From Tritrichomonas musculus (lineage: Eukaryota > Parabasalia > Tritrichomonadida > Tritrichomonadidae): DNA of 64,000 nt. The notes beneath the pieces are model-generated. The model did not search any database, was not told the DNA's origin, and saw only the letters and a program-made list of their open reading frames with translations. Below are positions 38,301-46,332 of this stretch, one piece after another; the first letter of the stretch is position 1; each line of letters starts with the position of its first letter. The translations under genes and the position numbers were made by a program. The stretch covers positions 124,001 through 188,000 of the forward strand of contig JAPFFF010000066.1 of NCBI GenBank assembly GCA_039105265.1. The letters are read 5' to 3'.

Positions 38301-39701
38301 TGTTGTCTGTATGTTGTAGTTGGTGTACAATGTTGTGCAAGATTCAGGCCTTGGCGATACCGTATAGTAACCAGAGCCGGCCAGAAACTCAAATGTGTTC
38401 GTTCCTTCTTCGTAGTCTACATCAGATATAGTAAATATCAGGTCGTTATTGGATGGCATGAATATAACAAGACCGTCCATTGGTTGTCCGTCAGGGTCTG
38501 TATGTTCTATAGTGGAGCTGTAATGATACTCTAAATGCTCAAAGTAGTTATCTGACTGGAGCTTGTAGTTGTTCAATCCTGATGATTTATACTCGAAGTC
38601 AACTTTTACGTCATATTCCTTATCGAGATACTTTAGTGTTGCTGTATATGAGCAGTCAGCGAAATCTTTTACTGGATACAAGTAAGCTCTCCATGCATCA
38701 TCATCTTCTTTGTATGTCTTTATTGTGCAATTATCTTTTGCTATGAGCATTCCCTTATCAGCCAGTAATTGCAGTGCATTTCCGGTGCCTGTATAGTCAA
38801 TCAGTAAATGCAATACATTTCTATTCGCTTCGTTCTTCTTGATGGCTATAAACGCTACTTCATGTGAGCCTGGATTCTTCCTTGTTGTCTTCAGTGGAAT
38901 GTTATAGCAGTAATTATTTCCTACCCATTTACCATTCTGTTTAGTCATTTTATAGTCGGTACCGAATGCTTGGTCGTGAAACTCAAATGTTTGCCCTTCA
39001 ATCAATGCATCAAACTCTTCAGAGCCTGGTTTATATCCCCAGTCAGCATAATATTCACCAGTGCCCGTTTCTCCGAATGATTTCATCTCATAGAAGTCTG
39101 GAAGGGGTGAACGATAGAGCTTAAAGCAATTCTCTGCCTCTACCTGGTTGCACTTCAGGTTTGCTACTGTTGAGAGCGTTTTCTGTTTGCCGATGAAGTT
39201 TATTCTGAGTGAACCAGAAGTGAATAGCTGTAGTGGGCTATTATTAATGCTCATTATTATCTTTGCTGCCGAGTCTTCTCTGTATGTTATAGTGTCGGCT
39301 ATTACTGGGTTGCTGAATGTGCCTTTGTTGCAACTTATTATAGCAGTCTCTTTACTGATGTATGATGGAAGAATCACCTCGAATAAATCTCCTGTGTAGC
39401 CTGTAAAGTCACCTTTAATCTCTAGTTCATAATAATCACCTGATTGCGTCTGTGATAGACTATTTTTGTCTATAATGAATTCATCAAGACCATCTTCGTA
39501 TTGCAGTGATGTTTCTCCATCTGGCTTTACTGGATTCTCTTCTAGTACCTTTATTCTTCCTTCATGGTCATTTATTGCATCTAGAATGTTTGTTCCCTTT
39601 ACGGTCAATTCTCCGTTTACTGTTAAGCTGTCGAATTGGCCTGAACCTTTCATTACAAAGGCTCCGTTTCTGGCATTAGATTTGGTTATTATTGCAGTCA
39701 T
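35292..39701 (-). CDS. Giant fibre-like virion protein, 1469 residues
   Basis: Start set at MTAIITKSNARNGAFVMKGS (ATG 39701) because TATTTATTTTTGCCTAAAAG lies immediately before it; the frame continues 16 codons further upstream. The beginning has phage tail-fibre style GSGQFDSLTVNGELTVKGTN and a short coiled coil (NDHEGRIKVLEENP). The centre is beta-rich. Residues about 930-1000 and 1150-1180 carry repeats of the form ALKTDIPTLPENNVTEESL, LATALQPYA, a periodic helix-turn stalk as in trimeric fibres. The C-terminus is beta-rich (YLSGHVYKYDTEAKRF). It is the longest gene of the element. A host-recognition fibre is a reasonable inference from architecture only. Confidence 0.7.
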   Translation of the reverse strand: MTAIITKSNARNGAFVMKGSGQFDSLTVNGELTVKGTNILDAINDHEGRIKVLEENPVKPDGETSLQYEDGLDEFIIDKNSLSQTQSGDYYELEIKGDFTGYTGDLFEVILPSYISKETAIISCNKGTFSNPVIADTITYREDSAAKIIMSINNSPLQLFTSGSLRINFIGKQKTLSTVANLKCNQVEAENCFKLYRSPLPDFYEMKSFGETGTGEYYADWGYKPGSEEFDALIEGQTFEFHDQAFGTDYKMTKQNGKWVGNNYCYNIPLKTTRKNPGSHEVAFIAIKKNEANRNVLHLLIDYTGTGNALQLLADKGMLIAKDNCTIKTYKEDDDAWRAYLYPVKDFADCSYTATLKYLDKEYDVKVDFEYKSSGLNNYKLQSDNYFEHLEYHYSSTIEHTDPDGQPMDGLVIFMPSNNDLIFTISDVDYEEGTNTFEFLAGSGYYTVSPRPESCTTLYTNYNIQTTGIVIGENIESHVFVLNSLGNTVDIAVNHISSLQDACKKLQDEIDNFKPKTTWFDIVRDVISIGNFIMNFANPVGLPMTIANGAIRSIKGISMAANEAKGVELELEEIIPHTEFLSATDVNRTDELQLVNTEEIIPGEQYVHKYFCNGIAEGWKIQISVEGSECEYVMGNDRELTCSSEESYQGTIKVEYEYPYLLICSPKQAATVKLIREYGKRPVLGMGEELTDKQVLTAKATMELINKHQSKLKGETNESFTVALQPYARKIDLIDYTYEMTTDSNSYGSFKLTLNNPPPSFKVRLWFHWDPVDPTLQTKTYVNLDIVDNVIVKYDFEYMIYNELGGGANLLGNIALTSPSGVPTPIFEGSGAEMRLNATYENNIILLPWRHVRARQKYYHKIFIFKHDENDIIYTDRVAYESDLDTLKATIPTIPDNLVTDESLTTTLQDYKQSLQASLDAYALKTDMPTLPENIVTGESLTTTLQDYALTTSLPDMSLYALKTDIPTLPENNVTEESLATALQPYAMKSDCDAKYPSIDNFKVPTEENITYMYTRNKSSYSNLIPHTFSFGALRPTKVKARLYFKVMINDSLSTKSLYMEFEGDCPDSGFNYVYGFGVNNPDIFQDGTFDDGTTWADYYSDPNHKNYFVGIQNFWLLIQTPTAIYFDEANEGNYIISIADKYVYTPDIVDKYALKTDIPTIPADLVNESALSTALNDYALKSNVVTDEQLIKRCAIDCSPITEGATDISIRYLTIVDNVIKLEYIISDYALCFEIRILFYDTAGNPHNIVLVLHQRTVYFDNFKFPFYYEEAVDITSSRPLTYNFPIGGYSWTTTQELLDARQMYSRCIMSREYLAKYKSVMYGTSNTTITHYCPIEAGEEISDYKIGKPVYLSGHVYKYDTEAKRFISSAITDSTDCICSVIVDGTWKEFVGVITSVDEENGCITFATHGDYLFYVDDANVYQIGDVILYDGRILDEDYALTLKIQQSIVGKVSGKINEHYLAVFKA

Positions 39702-39749
39702 CACTTTTAGGCAAAAATAAATATTAGTTTTCGCTGTCTGATTTGCCAC

Positions 39750-40154
39750 TCAAAACTCTAACTTCAGGAATAAAGTAAAATTATCGGGCGTTATCTCATT
39801 CCCGTTCGGGTCAGTAAACCACACTCTGAAGTTCCTTTTAGTGCCTATATATTCATATTTTCTGTTATCATCTGGTGGTAAAAGATTAGCGTACCACACT
39901 AAACTATCACAGTAATTGTCTCTCTGAATGAAACTGCAATGAACTTCTGTTTCGCCATCCAGGTATCCTTCACATGTAGCTCTACAGTACTGAAATGAGA
40001 TGTATCTCTGGTTAAGTGAATTGCAGAACTCTGGTGGTAGTTCGTTATTGTTTGCTTTAGTGATAAAGTATGTTTTTACCATTTGTGCAATAAAAAAATT
40101 GTTTACGGCGTTACTGTATAATCTGTTTTGTACTTCAACGTCATTGTCAGTCAT
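39750..40154 (-). CDS. Maverick structural protein candidate, 134 residues
   Basis: Starts MTDNDVEVQNRLYSNAVNNF. A Cys-containing centre (QYCRATCEGYLDGETEVHC) and a beta-rich end RNFRVWFTDPNGNEITPDNF then TLFLKLEF look like a beta-sandwich edge. Its ATG overlaps the stop of the upstream 129-residue gene as ATGA, and no T-tract promoter precedes it, so both probably sit on one mRNA. A minor capsid (penton-like single jelly roll) or fibre-adaptor role is possible. Not recognised with confidence. Confidence 0.65.
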   Translation of the reverse strand: MTDNDVEVQNRLYSNAVNNFFIAQMVKTYFITKANNNELPPEFCNSLNQRYISFQYCRATCEGYLDGETEVHCSFIQRDNYCDSLVWYANLLPPDDNRKYEYIGTKRNFRVWFTDPNGNEITPDNFTLFLKLEF

Positions 40155-40540
40155 TTCATTCCTTCCAAAGCCCTAGGGTCATTCTCAGGCTCTTTACTGA
40201 CCTTTACTGGGTAGTACTGTATTCCATTATACATCTTCTGTGTGAACTCTATTGTCATCGTGTAAAGATTATCCTCATTGGTTGGTGGTAATGTTTTCGT
40301 TTTGCTCTCAGTGAATGTTATTATTAATCCACCTAAATCGTTCATTATTGTTTCGTGTGTAATGTATTTCTTGTCGGCGTAACCTTGTAGGATTATGTAT
40401 ACAGGCTTGATGCATGCATTGCCGAACCTGTTAGTGAATGTATCTTTGGCCTGGAAGTACAATGTTGCTTCATTTACGTTGAGCCTTTTTGTCTTCTTGA
40501 TGTACTCAACGAATTTCGTTACTGACATGAATTGAGGCAT
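40151..40540 (-). CDS. Maverick structural protein candidate, 129 residues
   Basis: MPQFMSVTKFVEYIKKTKRL, then beta-rich segments ACIKPVYIILQGYADKKYIT, GGLIITFTESKTK and YTMTIEFTQKMYN. The ATG follows TTTTTTTTTACTGGGAAAAA and GGGAG. It translates into the ATGA overlap with the 134-residue gene. A virion protein by neighbourhood: it lies between the fibre-like and capsid genes on the same strand. Family not recognised. Confidence 0.65.
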   Translation of the reverse strand: MPQFMSVTKFVEYIKKTKRLNVNEATLYFQAKDTFTNRFGNACIKPVYIILQGYADKKYITHETIMNDLGGLIITFTESKTKTLPPTNEDNLYTMTIEFTQKMYNGIQYYPVKVSKEPENDPRALEGMK

Positions 40541-40650
40541 CTCCCTTTTTCCCAGTAAAAAAAAATTAAATTCGTTTAAATGAAATCAATCGTATTCATT
40601 TCTGTTTCACTCTTACTCGGCTCGTAGAGACTCACCGCATTCGCTAAAGC

Positions 40651-42545
40651 TCATTCGTACCCGGATGGAACACCTGCTGGATAATAATCGACACCATTTA
40701 CAGACCAGGTAAAGTAAGTATCAGAGCAAATCCATGCTTCTGGGCTTGGTGGGTGGATTTGTGGCAATTCAGGTACTGGAATGAAATATGTATCATCCAT
40801 ACCGCGATATAATGGTTGGCCTCTGAAGGTTACTGTAATGGAATTACTGCCTGTGTCAATGCCATCAAAGACGTAGCCTGCATTGCTTCGTTCGAGCTGG
40901 AAGTTAATACCAAATGATGTTCCGTCACTTCTGCAGTTAGTGTATCTCTTACCGGTAACAGGGTCGTTTAGCGGTTGAGTAAAGCTGTCTTCGAACTCTT
41001 GTGTTGCCTCTAATGCTCCATCTAATTCGTTAGCGATTAATTGATGTTGGTAGAAGCGAGCTCCACAGGTGCTCTGGAATTCTGTATCCGGATAGGTTCT
41101 CTTATTAACCACCAATTGCACATTCTGGTACATTATATTCTCGAAGCATGTTATATCTGCAGGGCTCTTAGGGAACATCATTGTGATATTCGTAGCGTTG
41201 CGTAATGGAATGCTCTTACTGATTTCTAATCCGTTTACCTTTGCTGTGCCCTCAAATATTTCTCTTGTGAGTTCCTGTGATGGTATCAATAATGGTGTTT
41301 GCAGTTCTCTGACGAGGCCTTTATATACATCTGGTTTGAGCCCGAATCCAGCAAGATTGCTTCTGCCTAATTGTATAGTTCCACCAACAACATCTAACAC
41401 AACTTTACCGACCTTAAGGTTAATGTTGTCTGCTTTCTTCGATGAAACAAGTAGTGCGCCCTTTAATTCACTCTTGATTATTTTTACTGTATCGCCTGCA
41501 TCTAATGGTTTATCAGGATTACCTGCAGCAATGAGCTCTGCGAAATACTGCTTTATTACTGTCTTCCTTTGTTACACCATATTTATCGTATTCATCATCG
41601 GTATAACCGAAATCTATTGTTGGGTGCTCTAGTACGTCGTCATCGTATACATTCACCGCCTTTGTAACGTTGGTATTCGATATGCAGCTTTTGTGTTGGT
41701 GCTGGCGAGCCTGAATAGTGCGTAACGATTGTAGATGGAAGGCCAACCTGAGTGAACTTCCTTGTTATTGGTATTACTGCTGGCATTTGTTCATCTATTT
41801 CTTTATCCTCTAGGAACTGTAATGTTTCCTTGACGATATTTGGGTTAACTTGTGTCCATACCATTGCTCTTAATGATGTCTTTACTTCTTCCTCTATTTC
41901 ACCGCAAATGGCATTAGGGTACAATTGCCATGCCTGTAATGCAAGCTGGTCGATAAATGGAATGGTCAACTCTATAGTAAGCTTATGTATTTGCCCGTCA
42001 GCAATATCTTTGAGGTCAACGTAACAGCCACAGACTGATGGGCTATATTGTGATACATTTTCCCAGGTGCTGTGAGAGAACTTGGATGTTGCTTTAGCGT
42101 CTCTTGGTTTAATGCTGTTATAGGCGAAAGATTCGCGCTGTAATTCATCTTGCCTGTATGAATCTAATAGTTTGCCGTTAATCCAGAATCTACAGTCTTC
42201 ATAGAACTCTACCGCGTTCTTGAATCCAACAAATAATTTCATTATGCCGTTAGTGTCTGCAGAAACGTCAATCTTTTCTGATAACTTAATACTAAAGTCC
42301 AGAAGGATGGTGCTGAATGATTTCTCTATTTGTGTTATTGTATGGCCTGTATGGGTCAATTTTATTCTCGTTTTTGTTCCTACTGGCATTGGTGCATCCT
42401 TATTGGTAAACTCTTCCATCACAAACGAAAATGAATTATCCCCACCGTTGCGTTGTATCAGATTACGCATCTTATTCTGGAAGAAAGAAAGAACGTCTCC
42501 TTCATTGTTACCTGTGTTCTTAGCTTGAGCGTTTTGGTATGTCAT
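40651..42545 (-). pseudogene. Maverick major capsid protein gene, two frameshifts
   Basis: Three consecutive minus-strand frames together encode about 630 residues, the usual size of a double-jelly-roll capsid protein. The first (42545-41640) opens MTYQNAQAKNTGNNEGDVLS and contains KTRIKLTHTGHTITQIEKSF and ELTIPFIDQLALQAWQLYPN. The middle part (about 41660-41520) reads NVYDDDVLEHPTIDFGYTDD in another frame. The third (about 41560-40651) contains AELIAAGNPDKPLDAGDTVK, FENIMYQNVQLVVNKRTYPD and FTWSVNGVDYYPAGVPSGYE. The third frame has no ATG at its head, only GTG. T-rich TTTTTTATTGATAACCAAAA and GAGTAC precede the start. The capsid would not be made unless the shifts are errors or are corrected. 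The relic at 2480-2812 is a homologue. Confidence 0.8.
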
Positions 42546-42630
42546 GTACTCTTTTGGTTATCAATAAAAAACAAAATTATCGGATAATAAAAGCGCAATA
42601 TAGATTTTTATCTCACATGAAAACACACAG
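42546..42630. promoter_or_regulatory. Divergent promoter: capsid gene and MAFGSWFK gene (2)
   Basis: 85 bp between start codons. Leftward TTTTTTATTGATAACCAAAA; rightward GATTTTTATCTCACATGAAA. Both are variants of the T-tract/AAAA arrangement seen upstream of nearly all genes of the element. Confidence 0.5.
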
Positions 42631-42912
42631 ATGGCGTTTGGAAGTTGGTTCAAGAATATCGTTAAAGGGGCAAAGAATATCATCGGAAAGGCCTTACCAG
42701 TACTGAAGAAAGGTGCAGAATTGGTCAATAAAGTAGCGCCCATAGCTAAAGACATAATTGGAGGCCCAGTTGGAGATTTAATCGGAAAAGTTGGTGATGT
42801 TGCCGGTAAAGTCAACAATAAATTAAGCGGTAAAAATATGATTGGCGGCAATGCAGGTAAGAGAAAAGTGCTACTGAATACAGAACAATACCCATTCCTT
42901 AATGACTACTAA
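42631..42912 (+). CDS. Small amphipathic Maverick protein, MAFGSWFK family (2)
   Basis: 93 residues. MAFGSWFKNIVKGAKNIIGK then ALPVLKKGAELVNKVAPIAK and IIGGPVGDLIGKVGDVAGK: Gly/Ala/Ile/Lys amphipathic helices like a membrane-active or antimicrobial peptide, then a basic tail and NTEQYPFLNDY. It shares its first eight residues with the protein at 34179-34400. Divergent from the capsid gene, so likely a late virion protein. A membrane-lytic entry peptide or scaffold are the two inferred options. Confidence 0.75.
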   Translation: MAFGSWFKNIVKGAKNIIGKALPVLKKGAELVNKVAPIAKDIIGGPVGDLIGKVGDVAGKVNNKLSGKNMIGGNAGKRKVLLNTEQYPFLNDY

Positions 42913-42930
42913 GATATTTTTGCCTGGGTG

Positions 42931-43059
42931 TTAGCTGTAGAGTTTGCATCGCATTTCTTCAGTGAGAGGCGGGTCGGGAGCCAGTTCAGATAGCTTTAAT
43001 AATAGATTAACGAATTCAATTACGGTCAAACAGGCTAGAAAGAAATCAGTAAGATTCAT
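42931..43059 (-). CDS. 42-residue membrane protein of the Maverick
   Basis: MNLTDFFLACLTVIEFVNLL then LKLSELAPDPPLTEEMRCKL. One hydrophobic helix (residues 5-23) and a short polar tail. The start at 43059 is preceded directly by TATTTTGTTTCGGTTAAA, the best form of the element promoter, although the frame stays open 33 codons upstream. Divergent from the 103-residue gene. A small single-span protein, function unknown. Confidence 0.6.
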   Translation of the reverse strand: MNLTDFFLACLTVIEFVNLLLKLSELAPDPPLTEEMRCKLYS

Positions 43060-43103
43060 TTTAACCGAAACAAAATAGAGATTTTTATTCATCATTAAAT
43101 AGC
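43060..43103. promoter_or_regulatory. Divergent promoter of two small Maverick genes
   Basis: 44 bp. Leftward TATTTTGTTTCGGTTAAA next to ATG; rightward AGATTTTTATTCATCATTAA then ATAGC and ATG. Confidence 0.55.
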
Positions 43104-43415
43104 ATGAATCTGAAGATAATAGAGCCCATAACACACCCGAACAAAGAATTTCGTTCACCGGATGAATTCAATTTATGGTACAACAAAAATAAAGAATCGG
43201 TAGATGCATTAACGACGCATAAGCTCAACAAGATGTATCACATAGAAGGATACCGTATAACGAAGATAAAAGGAGTGCTGATGCTGAAGAAGATGAAAGA
43301 ACCAGAAGAAGAAAACTATGTAGAAACACAAATCGAGCAATTGAGGAGCGATATAGACCAGATAAAGAAAGCTATTGGTGAAATCATTAAGGTCGTCAAT
43401 GGAGAGCAGCAATGA
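43104..43415 (+). CDS. Maverick hypothetical protein, C-terminal coiled coil
   Basis: 103 residues. An N-terminal domain (NKEFRSPDEFNLWYNKNKES, HKLNKMYHIEGYRITKIKGV) is followed by an acidic heptad-rich helix (VETQIEQLRSDIDQIKKAIG). Ends 1 bp from the convergent ATPase gene. Own promoter at 43060-43103. No family recognised. Confidence 0.65.
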   Translation: MNLKIIEPITHPNKEFRSPDEFNLWYNKNKESVDALTTHKLNKMYHIEGYRITKIKGVLMLKKMKEPEEENYVETQIEQLRSDIDQIKKAIGEIIKVVNGEQQ

Positions 43416-43416
43416 G

Positions 43417-44526
43417 TTATTTTTGTCCTCCTATAATGTTTGTTTCTCCACCGTCTGTTACCTGCACACAAAGAGCCGGATAGGAATCTGGATGTCTCCT
43501 TTTATAGTCTACCATTAGCTTGTAATAGTAATTAAAGTCTTCCCATGATAGATTCGATGCGGCCTGTGAATATATATACCTTAACTGTTGGTCGTTGAAG
43601 CAAGGAAAGATGAACAATGATGTAATCTCATTCTTCACATGTGGTTTCAATCCTTTCCATCCCTGAATCAACAAGAAATAAGACATGTTCGTATGCCTGC
43701 ACCGCTTTATTGCTTGGCTGAAAAAAGATTCCTCGTTGGAGAATAACTTGCTGTTACTGATATCATCGAAGAGCACAAGAGTATGCAAGAATTCTGCTGA
43801 ATAATTATTCACATGAAGGAGCTCTTTCATTTGCTGTATTCGTTCACCTTCCTGCTGCTCTGTAGTTTCCCCATGCTTTATCTTATAGTATAAGTTTTTC
43901 GCTCCGATAAGATTCCTGATGTAATTCTCTGCATCGGCCTCAGCAATTGTTACGTAAGGCAATGTTGGGCTGAAAAGGTCTCTTAATGCTCTCCAGCTAC
44001 GGTCATTTTCTTCTCCATCTTTAGTGACATAAACGAGCAAATGATGTGTGTATAAAAGAGATATCTTAATGATTTCCTGTAGGGCAATTACTGTCTTACC
44101 CATATTCTGTTTACCTACGATAACATTAACGGAATTGTATTTAATATTTACCGATGGATGGATGGGAGCAATGAATGCACCTGACATTTCTTCTTGATGG
44201 TCCTTTAGTGTATTCGCTACGATGTTATTTATTTCGTTCAGATTAATTCTGCTGTCGAAGTCATCCATAGACACAAGCCCTTGCATTGCCTTATCTATAT
44301 AGTCGTTTATGTATTGCCTGTATTGATTTATACCGCCCATCCTTTTATATTCTTTATTGATTCCTGGTCGGTGCAATACTGGCTTTCGTTTCTTTTTCTT
44401 GGTGTTATCAGTTAAATATCCTTCGGAGCGTGCACTATTGTTATCATTATCTGAATCAAAGTCGTATTCAGCAAATGCTTTATTACCGTATATATCATCA
44501 CTAGAGGCGTAATCGTTATCATTCAT
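43417..44526 (-). CDS. A32/FtsK-HerA-type genome packaging ATPase
   Basis: 369 residues. Acidic and then basic N-terminal tail (to about 55). Walker A VIVGKQNMGKTVIAL (G138-T145). Walker B LHTLVLFDDIS (D254, D255). A polar sensor follows in YFLLIQGWKG (Q288). These fit the viral packaging ATPases of Polintons, adenovirus-like and nucleocytoplasmic viruses, which pump DNA into the capsid. TATTTATTTTTATATCAGGG then TAAA precedes the ATG. It presumably acts with the capsid gene 0.9 kb away, which is broken in this copy. Confidence 0.92.
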   Translation of the reverse strand: MNDNDYASSDDIYGNKAFAEYDFDSDNDNNSARSEGYLTDNTKKKKRKPVLHRPGINKEYKRMGGINQYRQYINDYIDKAMQGLVSMDDFDSRINLNEINNIVANTLKDHQEEMSGAFIAPIHPSVNIKYNSVNVIVGKQNMGKTVIALQEIIKISLLYTHHLLVYVTKDGEENDRSWRALRDLFSPTLPYVTIAEADAENYIRNLIGAKNLYYKIKHGETTEQQEGERIQQMKELLHVNNYSAEFLHTLVLFDDISNSKLFSNEESFFSQAIKRCRHTNMSYFLLIQGWKGLKPHVKNEITSLFIFPCFNDQQLRYIYSQAASNLSWEDFNYYYKLMVDYKRRHPDSYPALCVQVTDGGETNIIGGQK

Positions 44527-44561
44527 TTTACCCTGATATAAAAATAAATATTGCCTTATTT

Positions 44562-46007
44562 TTACTGTGGTGCTGCTTCTGGTTGATTACCTGGTAGTCT
44601 CTCTTCTTGCATACCTGCTACTCTTCTGAATGCATTGGTAAACTGAACTACTTCTGTTGGCGACATATTGAACCCTTCTGCTTCAATATAGACAGGAATG
44701 AAAGAAATGATTTTCTCCCAGACATTACCTGTAAGATATGGGCTTGCAAATGCATCTGTGGCTGCTCTTACTTCTCTCTTTGACTTCAATTTCTTCCACA
44801 TTCCTTCATCAACCCTAAGCACCTCTTCCCCGTATACTCTTACCATTGCTGTTGCTACAAATGCTTTCTCCCAGACGTTAGATGCAACTTTAGCCAGTTT
44901 CTTATTACCTGGATATGTTCCATTATGGACTGATTTGAAGCCTTTATAAATTGGATTAATGATTTTACTTGTAAATACCTGGAAGACTGTTTTGTTGTGT
45001 GGTTGTAATACTTTAGTGTAACCTGCATGTTCAACTGCGGCTGCGAATTGCGCGCCTTGTTCATTTCTATTACGTAATAGTCTAACACCTCTCTCATCAT
45101 ATTCAGGGTTGTACATATCATTAACGAAGCCTTTGAATCCCTTACCATATTCTTTTCTTTCATCTTCTGTTGGGTAAGCAGAGTAATATTTATATCTATA
45201 TGGATATGTGCTGTCGACGGTAGTATAACCGTTAACTATGATGGGTCTATTTGTTTCTCTTTCCCTAACAATAACATCTGCTATTCCATCTCCATCTTCA
45301 TCGTCACCGGTTACATGATAGATATCGCTAAATCCATGTTTATCTACCCATCTTTGTGCTCCTACAAGACTTTGTGCATTGTTGATTCTCCTGATGTCCT
45401 GTTTGCCACTAAGAACGGCTGGAGCGATTCTTTCCATTTCGGCTCCATATGGTTGCTTTTTTGGTTTCACTCTACGTGGTATTGGATGTTGCCTAAAGTA
45501 GTTAATAGCGTCAATACTGTCATTCAAGTCTCTATGGTCAACACCTGTTTCTTCTAAACCCTGTCTGAATTCATTCATGCGGTCGGTAGTGAGAAAGAGT
45601 GGATGTTGTCTTTGTTGTGGTTGGTCCATTTGCGTTTGCCTTTTATCACCAGATAAAATATTATTTTCGGTGTTTACATTTTCATCATCGTCGGAATCTG
45701 ACGATATGTTGAATGGAACAACACCGCTTCTCTGATTAGGCGTTGTTGGCTTTATTACATCCTCGAATGTTTCTTCTACTAAGTTATACAGAAAATCAAA
45801 TATATTGTTTGTCGTTACTTCATCACTATTGAAGTTGTATGTAGCTAAGAAGTCTCTTACTCGCTTCACATTTTCGAGGTACCTAGTTGATTCCCTGACA
45901 TCTCCTGCATAGTCATCCATATATACCGAAACGTGTTCTCTTATGTATCTCAGTATTCTCGTTACTGTTTCAGACCCTAGAGATTTTATTTTATTGAACA
46001 GTGACAT
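44562..46007 (-). CDS. Maverick virion-associated protein candidate, 481 residues
   Basis: Start MSLFNKIKSLGSETVTRIL at 46007, just after GCATTTTCGTTACAGGAAA; seven more codons upstream stay open. An acidic linker (NISSDSDDDENVNTENN) and Gln-rich stretch (about 105-145) separate a helical N-domain from a C-domain. A distinctive block reads DDEDGDGIADVIVRERETNR, then PIIVNGYTTVDSTYPYRYKY. I recall this GDG-x-x-D-V-V-R ... VNGYT arrangement from proteins of eukaryotic DNA viruses and related elements, but cannot name the family with certainty. C-terminal helices end Gln/Pro-rich. Neighbours (ATPase, capsid) suggest a structural or packaging role. Confidence 0.7.
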   Translation of the reverse strand: MSLFNKIKSLGSETVTRILRYIREHVSVYMDDYAGDVRESTRYLENVKRVRDFLATYNFNSDEVTTNNIFDFLYNLVEETFEDVIKPTTPNQRSGVVPFNISSDSDDDENVNTENNILSGDKRQTQMDQPQQRQHPLFLTTDRMNEFRQGLEETGVDHRDLNDSIDAINYFRQHPIPRRVKPKKQPYGAEMERIAPAVLSGKQDIRRINNAQSLVGAQRWVDKHGFSDIYHVTGDDEDGDGIADVIVRERETNRPIIVNGYTTVDSTYPYRYKYYSAYPTEDERKEYGKGFKGFVNDMYNPEYDERGVRLLRNRNEQGAQFAAAVEHAGYTKVLQPHNKTVFQVFTSKIINPIYKGFKSVHNGTYPGNKKLAKVASNVWEKAFVATAMVRVYGEEVLRVDEGMWKKLKSKREVRAATDAFASPYLTGNVWEKIISFIPVYIEAEGFNMSPTEVVQFTNAFRRVAGMQEERLPGNQPEAAPQ

Positions 46008-46332
46008 TTTCCTGTAACGAAAATGCAATTATCCCTGGCAGCAAAAGGAAATTATTCGAGCAACATTAATATTTGGAATGATTTTTGTCCTGCAGACAAA
46101 ACCGCTCGCTGCGCTGCGCTCCGCTCACTATCATGTCCAAACAGATTAACGCTTTCCTCGATGGATTTGCTTTGTATATATCTCAGTAAAGAAACAGAAA
46201 AGTAGCGTATAGAAATAGCATGAATGACTAGGAAGTGATATGTGAATGTTAGTAATGTATGCGTCAGAAAAACGCTATATCTCAAACACGAATAATTTAT
46301 TTTTACTTGGGTAAAAGGGAGCACTACAGAAA
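46008..46332. other. Non-coding stretch with promoters and a GC-rich CGCT repeat
   Basis: Holds the promoter of the 216-residue gene (TTTATTTTTACTTGGGTAAA, AGGGAGC) and a GC-rich run ACCGCTCGCTGCGCTGCGCT (46100-46135) foreign to its surroundings. A minus-strand frame across it looks like chance. Confidence 0.5.
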
